Shown here: positions 7,579 through 14,615 of the stretch, piece after piece | How positions within the stretch are numbered: position 1 is the stretch's first letter | Layout of the letters: each line of letters begins with the position of its first letter | From: Olsenella intestinalis | GTDB taxonomy: Bacteria; Actinomycetota; Coriobacteriia; Coriobacteriales; Atopobiaceae | DNA length: 64,000 nt | Direction of reading: 5' to 3' | Assembly: GCF_023276655.1 (NCBI RefSeq) | Contig: NZ_JALGRK010000001.1 | Coordinates: 1,197,501 to 1,261,500 of the forward strand | Program-made: the position numbers and the translations under genes | The notes under the pieces: generated by a model | Database searches by the model: none | Told to the model about the DNA's origin: nothing | What the model saw: the letters and a program-made list of their open reading frames with translations, nothing else

Positions 7579-9765
7579 CTACGCCTCGTCGATCTGCTGG
7601 CGCCTGACGAGGTCGGCGAAGAAGCCGTTCCTCTCCATGAGCTCGTCGTAGCTGCCGCTCTCCACGATGCGCCCCTTGTCCAGGGCGAGGATGCGGTCGC
7701 ACGAGCGGATGGTGGACAGGCGGTGCGCGATGACGATCCTCGTGCAGTCAAGCGCGTCGAGCGAGTCGGTCACGGTCTTTTGCGTCAGGTTGTCGAGCGC
7801 GCTCGTGGCCTCGTCCATGATGAGGATTTTTGGCCGCCCGACGATCGCGCGCGCAATCATCAGGCGCTGCTTCTGGCCGCCGGAGATGCCGCCGCTGCCC
7901 TCGGAGATGAGGGTGTGCATGCCCATCGGCATGCGGCGGATGTCCTCGGCCATGCCGACCTTCTCCGCCGCGTCCCAAGCGCGCTCGACGCTGAGGCCGG
8001 GCGAGGTGATGGTGATGTTGGAGTAGATGTCGCCCGCGAACAGCTTGCCGTCCTGCAGCACCGTGCCGATGCAGCTGCGAAGCGTCCGCAGGTTGGTGGA
8101 GCCCGTGTCGTGCCCGTCGTATGAGACGGTGCCCTCCTGCGGGGTCTCGAAGCCGAGAAGAACCTTCACGAGCGAGCTCTTGCCACAGCCGCTCCTGCCG
8201 ACGATGCCCACGTACTCGCCCGGCTCGATGGTGAGTGACAGGTCGTTGAGGACTGCTGGGCTGTCCTGCTCGTAGCGGAAGGTGACGTTGTTGAGCTCGA
8301 TCTTTCCCGTGAGCTGCGAGACCAGTTCCTTTCCCTCGCCGTACTCCGGGGCCGTCTGGAGGATCGGCTCCCCCTGCTTGAGGCACGGCCCCAGCTGCGC
8401 GATCCACTTGAAGCGCGGGGCGGCCGCGCTGAGACAGCCCATTGCCATGCCGTAGGAGGTGGAGAAGGCCGCGAAGCTCGCCACCGAGACGTGACCCTGG
8501 TAGGCGAGGTAGAAGGCCGCGAGCATGCCGATCAGGCGGGAGATGGTGATGAGCTGGGCGCGGGCGCACAGGGGAAACTTCGTGTTGTAGGTCGTCCCGG
8601 CCTGCTCCGCATAGCCCCTGAGCCAGCGTGCGTATGCGCGGTCCTCGCTGCCGCTGAGCTTCAAGCGCTGCGCGCCCGAGATGAGGTCGAACACCACGCC
8701 GCCGTTCCTCTCGGTGCTGGCGAGCTCGCGTGACGCCAGCTTCTGCTCCTGCATCACGGTGACGGCGTAGATGACGATGACGAGCGCGATGGCGCCGAGC
8801 TCGGCGGGAAGCAGCTCCGGCGCGACGAACATGATGGGAAGCGCCATGATCACGGAGACGAGCGTGTTGGTGATCACGAAGAGGAGGTCAGTGGTCGTCT
8901 TGGGAAGGGTGCTCAGCGCGAGCACCTTCTGCGAGAGGCCGCCGGCCGTGTTCTCCCCGAAGAACCAGACGGGGAGGTTGAGGATGCGGTGGATGACGCT
9001 GCTGCCCGCCGACACGTCGAGGCGGTTCTGGATGCGCATGTTGAGCGAGAATCGCGCCGAGCGCATGAGGAAGTTCGCGAGGGCGAGCGCGACCAGGAAG
9101 ATGAAGAGCGAGATGAGCAGAGTCATCGTTCCCGTGGGGATGATCCGGTCGAAGGCGATCTTGACGGCCGTCGTGGCGACGATGCCGGCAACCGACATGA
9201 GGACGGAGGCGACGAAGTACAGGACCAGGTCTCCGGGTCTGATTTGGCGCAGCATGAACAGGTAGTACTCGCGCCCCGTCATCGGGCGTGCGGGCAGGGG
9301 CTCGTAGAAGCAGATCGCCTCCTCGCCGAACTGTCCCGCATTCTTCCTCGTGACGCGCGTCCTCTTGCCCGTGGCGCCGTCCACGTAGTACAGCCCCGAC
9401 AGGGCACCAGGGAAGAGGGCGACGGCGCTCGTGCCGTCCTTGGTCCTTGCGAGGAGCGGCCCGTCGGCGTCCTTCCACCAGGGGCCGGTCAGGAGCACGC
9501 TCCTCTGGGCGATGTTGGTGACGCGCAGGTACTCCGCGATCACCTCGTCGGCGTCGCGGCCCTCTGCGGCGATCTCCGGCGCGTCTATGTGGAAGAAGCC
9601 GGCAATGAGGTCCATCTGCTCGGTGACGCTGCCCGCGGACACCCTCGAGCCCGTGGCCGACGAGCGCCTTCCGCCCAGGGCGGCGCCGAGCTGTCGCTCG
9701 TTTCTCGCGACCGCCTTCGCGTCGTTTTGCAGCCTCGTCTCGAGCTGTTCTCCAAATAGGCTCAT
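7579..9765 (-). CDS. NHLP-type peptide export ABC transporter, permease/ATPase subunit (ABC2-like)
   Basis: A 728-residue half-transporter. The N-terminal 200 residues are a soluble domain typical of the second NHLP exporter subunit. Then come six membrane segments (about residues 175-440) and an ABC ATPase with Walker A GRSGCGKSS (about 520), signature SGGQKQR (about 627), Walker B ILIMDEATSALD (about 645) and switch His in IAHRLSTI. It is predicted to pair with the peptidase-permease subunit upstream to export a ribosomally made peptide across the membrane using ATP. Two in-frame ATGs exist (9771 and 9765); AGGA at about 9776-9779 is better spaced for the second. It is last in a three-gene minus-strand operon and ends at a terminator hairpin. 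Confidence 0.88.
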   Translation of the reverse strand: MSLFGEQLETRLQNDAKAVARNERQLGAALGGRRSSATGSRVSAGSVTEQMDLIAGFFHIDAPEIAAEGRDADEVIAEYLRVTNIAQRSVLLTGPWWKDADGPLLARTKDGTSAVALFPGALSGLYYVDGATGKRTRVTRKNAGQFGEEAICFYEPLPARPMTGREYYLFMLRQIRPGDLVLYFVASVLMSVAGIVATTAVKIAFDRIIPTGTMTLLISLFIFLVALALANFLMRSARFSLNMRIQNRLDVSAGSSVIHRILNLPVWFFGENTAGGLSQKVLALSTLPKTTTDLLFVITNTLVSVIMALPIMFVAPELLPAELGAIALVIVIYAVTVMQEQKLASRELASTERNGGVVFDLISGAQRLKLSGSEDRAYARWLRGYAEQAGTTYNTKFPLCARAQLITISRLIGMLAAFYLAYQGHVSVASFAAFSTSYGMAMGCLSAAAPRFKWIAQLGPCLKQGEPILQTAPEYGEGKELVSQLTGKIELNNVTFRYEQDSPAVLNDLSLTIEPGEYVGIVGRSGCGKSSLVKVLLGFETPQEGTVSYDGHDTGSTNLRTLRSCIGTVLQDGKLFAGDIYSNITITSPGLSVERAWDAAEKVGMAEDIRRMPMGMHTLISEGSGGISGGQKQRLMIARAIVGRPKILIMDEATSALDNLTQKTVTDSLDALDCTRIVIAHRLSTIRSCDRILALDKGRIVESGSYDELMERNGFFADLVRRQQIDEA

Positions 9766-9784
9766 GGTCATCCGTTCCTTGTGC

Positions 9785-11938
9785 CTACGCCGTCATGATG
9801 AGTTGCTTGTACAGGCCACCGTCTGACATCAGGTCGTCGTGGGTGCCTCGCTGCACCACCTTGCCGCGGTCGAGGACGATGATCTCGTCGCAGTCGCGGA
9901 TGGTGGAGAGGCGGTGCGCCACGATGATGCAGGTGATGCCGCGCGCGTGGATGTATTCGGAGATCTCGTACTCGGTGCGTGCGTCCAGGGCCGAGGTGGC
10001 CTCGTCCATGATCAGGATGGAGGGGTCGCTCGACAGGACGCGTGCGATCTCGATGCGCTGGCGCTCGCCGCCCGAGAGGTTGCGACCGCCCTCCTCGACC
10101 ATCATCTGGTAGCCGCCCTTGCGCGACGAGATCTGCTTGTGTATGCCGGCGTCGCGCGCAGAGAGCACCATCTCGAAGTCCTCGATGGTGTCGTCCCACA
10201 TCTTGATGTTGTTCTGGATCGTGTCGTGGAACAGGACCACCTGCTGGTCGACCATCGTGAGGGACCCCTTGAACACCGGGCGGGGTATGTTCTCGATCGG
10301 CTTGCCGTCGAAGAGGATCTCGCCGCTCCAGGGCTGGTGGATCCCCACGAGCATCTTTGCGATGGTGGACTTGCCCGAGCCGGACCCGCCCACGAGCGCG
10401 ACCCGCTGCCCGGGCTTGAGGCGGAGGCTGAAGTTCTCGATGAGGGGCTCGGCGGCGTGGGAGTAGCCGAAGGTCACGTTGCGGATCTCGAGCTCGCCGG
10501 TGAGCTTCTGGGCGTCGCGCACGGAGGCGGGGTCTGCGCGCCCGCGGGCGCCGTCCTCCTCGGGACACTCCATCACGTCATTCACGCGGTCGATGGCGGC
10601 CCCCATGACCTGGAGGTTCTCGCCCGCCTCAAGCAGCATGTTGACGGGGTCCATCATAGCCTTGAGGAACTGCAGGAAGGTGAGGAGCAGGCCTGCCGTG
10701 AACTGGCCCTGCACGATCAGGACGAAGCCCATGAACATCACGACGTAGTCCGAGACCTCCTGAATGAAGGCGGGGAAGTTGCCGAGGTACATGGTCTTTC
10801 TGGTGAACCTGCTCTTGGTGTTCGCGAGGCTGGCGTGGACGCCGCTCCAGCGCTTGAAGTAGCCGTCCTCGGAGCCTGTCGCCTTGATCGACTCGATCAT
10901 GTCGATGCCCGAGACCGTCGTGGCGCTGAGGTTCGCGCGGTTGCGAGCGCCGACCGCGGTGATCTCGCGTCGCATCGACCCGACCTTGCGGATGACGAGG
11001 AGGTTGATGACCACGGTCGCGGCGCCGATCCCCGTGAGCAAGAGGTTGTACTGGGCCATGACCACGAGGTAGAAGACGAGCATCAGAAGGTTGATGACGA
11101 GCGGCGCGAGCTGGCCGATGAGCGTCTCCGCGATCTCGTTGTTCGAGTTCTGGCGGTCGGCCAGGTCGCCCGCCTTGTGCTGGTAGAAGAACTCGATGGG
11201 AAGGTACAGGACGTGCCGCAGGAACCGCGCGCTCGACGTCGCCGCGATCTTTCCCTTCGAGCGGATGATGAGGACCTGGTTGATGATGGACGCGATGAGC
11301 TGGAAGGCGATCACGGCCGCGAAGACGTAGAGCACGCCCGGGTACCATGACGAGCCGTCGCGCCCCAGGACGTAGTCGGTGAAGATGCGGGTGAAGATGG
11401 GGGAGAGGATTGCGGCGAACGTCGCGAGGATGCTCGTGACCATGACGAGCCGGACGATGGAGCCGTGCTCCGCGAGCGCGGCGCTCAGGTGGTCGAGGAG
11501 GCCTGGCTTCTGGCCGCTCGCCTCGAAGGACGCGCCGGGCGAGAAGAGCATACAGGTCCCCTCGTAGCTCTTCTCGAACTGCGCGAGGTCAAGGCGTGTC
11601 GTCCCCTGGGCGGGGTGGTTGACGCAGACCCCCTTGCGGTCGAATCCGCAGAGCACCACGTAGTTGGTCTCGTTCCACACAACGATTGCCGGCAGCCTTG
11701 CGGAGCGAAGCTCGTCGACGCCGAGTCGCTCGATTGTGCAGTCGAGGCCGTAGCCCTCGGCCGCGCGCTTGATCGAATCGGGCTGGATGCCGTCGCGTGA
11801 GAGCTCGCAGGCGCCACGCAGCTGGTCGAGGCCGACCCACTTGTTGTGGTAGCCCATGACCATCCCGAGGCATGCGGCGCCGCCGTCGAGCTCTTCCATC
11901 TGTAGGACAACGGGTACCTTGACGACGTCTCTGCCCAT
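9785..11938 (-). CDS. NHLP-type export ABC transporter with degenerate C39 peptidase domain (ABC1-like)
   Basis: A 717-residue protein in the order C39-like domain (1-130), six membrane segments (about 155-440) and ABC ATPase with Walker A GGSGSGKST (about 516), signature LSGGERQR (about 620) and Walker B ILIMDEATSALD (about 640). In active family members the N-terminal domain cuts double-glycine leaders. Here the motif QMEELDGGAACLG has Gly19 where the catalytic Cys of DCGAAC should be. The His position in WNETNYVVL is Asn92, and the Asp of the DPxxG motif is His108 (VNHPAQG). All three catalytic residues are therefore absent while the surrounding fold motifs remain, as in C39-like (CLD) domains that bind but do not cleave. 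The start lies 2 bases after the HlyD-like gene stop. Confidence 0.88.
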   Translation of the reverse strand: MGRDVVKVPVVLQMEELDGGAACLGMVMGYHNKWVGLDQLRGACELSRDGIQPDSIKRAAEGYGLDCTIERLGVDELRSARLPAIVVWNETNYVVLCGFDRKGVCVNHPAQGTTRLDLAQFEKSYEGTCMLFSPGASFEASGQKPGLLDHLSAALAEHGSIVRLVMVTSILATFAAILSPIFTRIFTDYVLGRDGSSWYPGVLYVFAAVIAFQLIASIINQVLIIRSKGKIAATSSARFLRHVLYLPIEFFYQHKAGDLADRQNSNNEIAETLIGQLAPLVINLLMLVFYLVVMAQYNLLLTGIGAATVVINLLVIRKVGSMRREITAVGARNRANLSATTVSGIDMIESIKATGSEDGYFKRWSGVHASLANTKSRFTRKTMYLGNFPAFIQEVSDYVVMFMGFVLIVQGQFTAGLLLTFLQFLKAMMDPVNMLLEAGENLQVMGAAIDRVNDVMECPEEDGARGRADPASVRDAQKLTGELEIRNVTFGYSHAAEPLIENFSLRLKPGQRVALVGGSGSGKSTIAKMLVGIHQPWSGEILFDGKPIENIPRPVFKGSLTMVDQQVVLFHDTIQNNIKMWDDTIEDFEMVLSARDAGIHKQISSRKGGYQMMVEEGGRNLSGGERQRIEIARVLSSDPSILIMDEATSALDARTEYEISEYIHARGITCIIVAHRLSTIRDCDEIIVLDRGKVVQRGTHDDLMSDGGLYKQLIMTA

Positions 11939-11940
11939 GG

Positions 11941-12510
11941 CTACCTCGCAAGGAATCGGATCGGTGGGACCTCGTCGGTGATGATCGTGACGTCGGGCGT
12001 CGTGAACAGGTGGTTAGAGATGTCATCGTGGACATGGACCGCGATGCCCCAGCTGTAGTTGCTGTCTATGCACTCCTCCGCGATCCACGCGCCGTCGTTC
12101 AGGTACGCGCGCGCCTCCTCGCGATTGAGCGGGATGGCGGACACGGCCTCGATCTGTCCCTTGGTCGTCGTGCGGTCGGGCATCGTGATCGTGACATCGT
12201 TGCCGAACTTCGAGAGCTGCTCGGCGCTGTACTTTGAGGAGTCGACGTAGCAGACGACCCAGTGGCCCCCGGCCTCGTGGGCCTCCTCCTCGCTGCTGCC
12301 GATGACCTGCGCCTGCCTGATGAGCGTCTCGGTGTCGACCACGCATCCGGTGACGGTGGTGGTGACGGGGATCTTGCCGATGAAGCCCCACACGATGGTG
12401 GCGACGAGCACGAGCGACAGCGCACCGATGATGACCAGGACCCCCGGGCTGCTCACCCGGATGTAGTCGTTCAGGCCGTCTCCTGACGCCTTGCGGGTTT
12501 CCTCTTGCAC
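11941..12510 (-). CDS. Short HlyD-like adaptor of the NHLP exporter
   Basis: The first gene of the exporter operon, 189 residues. I chose GTG at 12508-12510 because a perfect AGGAGG (complement of 12516-12521) lies 5 bases upstream; the longer frame back to 12738 has no such support and runs through a promoter. It has a short cytoplasmic N-terminus, one membrane segment (about residues 23-45, SPGVLVIIGALSLVL...), then an extracytoplasmic beta-rich part. It matches the TM-plus-beta-barrel ends of NHLP HlyD-family proteins, but the coiled-coil/lipoyl middle that gives these proteins their usual length is missing. It probably connects the ABC subunits to the wall side. Confidence 0.7.
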   Translation of the reverse strand: MQEETRKASGDGLNDYIRVSSPGVLVIIGALSLVLVATIVWGFIGKIPVTTTVTGCVVDTETLIRQAQVIGSSEEEAHEAGGHWVVCYVDSSKYSAEQLSKFGNDVTITMPDRTTTKGQIEAVSAIPLNREEARAYLNDGAWIAEECIDSNYSWGIAVHVHDDISNHLFTTPDVTIITDEVPPIRFLAR

Positions 12511-12562
12511 AACGTCCTCCTGACCATCGGCCGTGCCTTGCAGGGACACCGTACGAGCACAG

Positions 12563-12568
12563 ATTATA
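12563..12568 (-). promoter_or_regulatory. Candidate -10 box for the NHLP exporter operon
   Basis: The complement of 12563-12568 is a perfect TATAAT, about 50 bases upstream of the GTG start of the HlyD-like gene. No good -35 is seen at 16-18 bases (GC-rich there), so activator dependence is possible. Confidence 0.45.
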
Positions 12569-12642
12569 GGGTCGTCGTGGCAGGGCGCCCGCCTCGTCGG
12601 CTTGGCCGGGCCCTCAACGGTCGAAAAGTGCGGTGCGGCCAG

Positions 12643-12672
12643 TTCGACAGGCACAATACGCTTGGCTAGAAT
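12643..12672 (+). promoter_or_regulatory. Candidate dcd promoter
   Basis: TTCGAC (12643-12648), an 18-base spacer and TAGAAT (12667-12672) form a sigma-70-like promoter about 100 bases upstream of dcd. The hairpin made by the inverted 12-bp words (12719-12750) would lie in the leader. Confidence 0.45.
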
Positions 12673-12718
12673 CGTCGGTGGGCGCCTGGGCGTCCACCGA
12701 CATTCGTTTTGGCAGGCC

Positions 12719-12750
12719 GCCGAGAAGAGCGTAGGCATGCTCTTCTCGGC
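12719..12750. repeat. Inverted pair of the dispersed 12-bp word (hairpin)
   Basis: GCCGAGAAGAGC (12719-12730) and GCTCTTCTCGGC (12739-12750) are perfect inverted copies separated by 8 bases (GTAGGCAT). In RNA this gives a 12-bp stem in the leader of dcd, followed by AGCTTGAG without a T tract. It is the only place in the window where two copies of the word are paired. Confidence 0.9.
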
Positions 12751-12771
12751 AGCTTGAGAGGGTGAGTGAGC

Positions 12772-13329
12772 ATGGTGCTTTCAGACAGGGACATCAAGCG
12801 CGAGCTGGCCGCGGGGCGCATTCGCGTCGAGCCGCTGGACGAGAAGGACATCCAGCCGGCCTCCGTCGACGTGCGCCTGGGGTCCAACTTCCGCATCTTC
12901 AAGAACTCGTCGAACGCCTACATCGACCCCACGGTCGAGCAGCACGGCCTCACCGAGTCGATCGACGTGCCGGAGGGGGAGACCTTCGTGCTGCACCCCG
13001 GGCAGTTCGCGCTTGGCACCACGCTCGAGCGCATCGCCGTGGCCGACGACATCCTGGGCAAGCTCGAGGGCAAGTCCACGCTGGGCAGGCTCGGCCTCAT
13101 GATCCACTCCACGGCCGGCTACGTCGACCCGGGCTGGGACGGCGAGATCACGCTCGAGCTCTCCAACGTCGCGACGCTGCCGATCGTGCTGCACCCCGGC
13201 ATGAGGATCGGTCAGATGTCGTTCGAGCGCATGAGCAGCCCCTCCGAGCGACCCTACGGCAGCAAGGGGCTCGGCAGCCACTACCAGGGCCAGTCGGGCG
13301 CGACCCCGTCCAGCCGCCTCAAGGACTAG
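12772..13329 (+). CDS. dcd: dCTP deaminase (probably dUMP-forming)
   Basis: A 185-residue protein of the dCTP deaminase/dUTPase superfamily. The motif GKSTLGRLGLMIHSTAG then VDPGWDGEITLELSN (about residues 100-128) contains the catalytic Glu and the substrate loop. The wording HSTAG.VDPG and the end PYGSKGLGSHYQGQ follow the bifunctional actinobacterial and archaeal type that releases dUMP directly, rather than the E. coli type. Role: supplies dUMP for thymidylate synthesis in the cytoplasm. ATG 12772 is preferred over GTG 12766 because GAGAGGG (12756-12762) is properly spaced. Confidence 0.92.
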   Translation: MVLSDRDIKRELAAGRIRVEPLDEKDIQPASVDVRLGSNFRIFKNSSNAYIDPTVEQHGLTESIDVPEGETFVLHPGQFALGTTLERIAVADDILGKLEGKSTLGRLGLMIHSTAGYVDPGWDGEITLELSNVATLPIVLHPGMRIGQMSFERMSSPSERPYGSKGLGSHYQGQSGATPSSRLKD

Positions 13330-13338
13330 GGGAGTCGC

Positions 13339-14190
13339 ATGTGGCTTGACGCGCTCTACCACTCGCTCAATCCCGTCGCGCTGCAGCTCGGACCGCTTGC
13401 GATCCGCTGGTACGGCCTGGCGTACTTCTTCGGTTTCGTGTGCGCCGCGGTCGTGATCTATCGCGTCGCGCGCCGCTGGGGCGTCGGGCTCTCCGTCGAC
13501 CAGCTCACCACCGTCATGATCGGCATCGCCTTCGGCGTGATCATCGGCGCGCGCCTCTTTTACGTCGTCTTCTACGGCGACGGCTACTACCTGGCCAACC
13601 CCCTCAAGATCCTCGCGTTCTCCGAGGGCGGCATGAGCTTCCACGGGGGCCTCGCCGGTGCCGTCGTGGGCGGCGCGATCGCGTGCCGCTCCATCGGCTA
13701 CTCCATCCCCACGATGTGCGACCTCGCCGTTATCGGCGCCCCGCTCGGCCTCTTCTTCGGGCGCTGCGCCAACTTCGTCAACGGCGAGCTCTGGGGCAAG
13801 CCCTGCGACCTGCCCTGGGGCGTCATGTTCGATGACGCCGGCGGCGGGGCGATCTACCGCCACCCCTCGCAGTTCTACGAGGCCCTGCTCGAGGGTCTCG
13901 TGATCTTCGTCGTGCTGCTGGCCCTCTCGCGTCGCCGCCCGCCGCGCCCGCAGGGAACCTTCCTGGGCGTCTTTCTGGCGCTCTACGGCGTCTTCCGCTT
14001 CGCCGTCGAGTTCGTGCGCCTGCCCGACAAGCAGGTCGGATACCTCCTGGGCACCGACTGGCTCACCATGGGCCAGGTGCTCTCGGTCCCGCTCGTGATC
14101 ATTGGGGTCATGGTCGTCGTGCTGGCACTGCGGCGCAACGAGCCGCAGCGCGGGCTCCTCTCGCCCGCCCCCGCCGCAGAGCAGGAGTGA
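13339..14190 (+). CDS. lgt: Prolipoprotein diacylglyceryl transferase
   Basis: A 283-residue polytopic membrane enzyme with seven predicted membrane segments. It transfers diacylglyceryl from phosphatidylglycerol to the lipobox Cys of prelipoproteins. The family signature G-R-C-A-N-F-V-N-G-E-L-W-G is at about residue 140. The catalytic His region (SFHGGLAGAV, near 95-104) and RHPSQFYEALLEG (near 173) are intact. GGGGAG (13330-13335) is the ribosome site, 9 bases after the dcd stop, so the two genes are probably co-transcribed. The lipoprotein at 45.8 kb is a local example of a substrate. Confidence 0.95.
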   Translation: MWLDALYHSLNPVALQLGPLAIRWYGLAYFFGFVCAAVVIYRVARRWGVGLSVDQLTTVMIGIAFGVIIGARLFYVVFYGDGYYLANPLKILAFSEGGMSFHGGLAGAVVGGAIACRSIGYSIPTMCDLAVIGAPLGLFFGRCANFVNGELWGKPCDLPWGVMFDDAGGGAIYRHPSQFYEALLEGLVIFVVLLALSRRRPPRPQGTFLGVFLALYGVFRFAVEFVRLPDKQVGYLLGTDWLTMGQVLSVPLVIIGVMVVVLALRRNEPQRGLLSPAPAAEQE

Positions 14191-14214
14191 CTTCCGATCA
14201 ACTGAGGCCCAACG

Positions 14215-14256
14215 GCCCCCGATGCCTGCAGCGCAAGCAGGCCTCGGGGGTCTCTT
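14215..14256 (+). terminator. Rho-independent terminator after lgt
   Basis: Arms GCCCCCGATGCCTGC (14215-14229) and the near-perfect complement GCAGGCCTCGGGGG (about 14237-14250) with a short loop are followed by TCTCTTTG. This is a strong GC stem plus T-rich tail, 24 bases after the lgt stop. Confidence 0.8.
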
Positions 14257-14368
14257 TGTGCCGCGAGCCCGCCCTGCCTCGGGCGCCGCCTGCGTGCAAA
14301 GCCGCCCATACCCACTCGCGGTTTTCGTGTATAGCGTCGTAGCTGGCCTTTAGCTGGCACCTGTCTGA

Positions 14369-14560
14369 TAGAATCTGTCACAACATACGCACGAGGGCAT
14401 GGCCAAAGCTCATAGGCCTCGGAAAAAGGATTCCGGTTTGACTCCGGATTTGCGAAAGCCGTGCTCACAAGGTTGCAACGCACCCGCGTCGCACGCTGGC
14501 TGCCGCGCCCGCTCCCGGACGTCGCCTGCCGCGCCGGCGCCTGGCGTTGCGCATCGGACA
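14369..14560 (+). promoter_or_regulatory. Leader of the DUF4430/ECF operon; candidate diverged cobalamin-type riboswitch
   Basis: After a -10-like TAGAAT (14369-14374) comes about 240 bases of untranslated leader. At 14428-14449 GGATTCCGG, a TTTGACT loop and CCGGATT form a hairpin resembling the conserved GGxA..CCGGTGxAAxTCCGG part of cobalamin riboswitches. GGACGTCGCCTGCC (14517-14530) loosely recalls the B12-box end GGAGACCTGCC. The GCAACTGT core is not matched. The cobalamin reading is supported mainly by the downstream transporter; it is a hypothesis. Confidence 0.3.
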
Positions 14561-14615
14561 CCGTCCGAACAGCGCCTGCCCTCATGATTCCGCCCACGCG
14601 GAGAGAGGCAAGGCG

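Noticed and set aside
12626-12634. AAGTGCGGT, identical to the core of the Haemophilus uptake sequence
   Set aside because: I noticed only this single copy in the window and it has no extended AT tracts; chance match.
12533-12757. Small plus-strand ORF between the exporter and dcd, considered as a precursor peptide
   Set aside because: No ribosome site, no double-glycine leader, and it runs through the dcd promoter and the inverted word pair.
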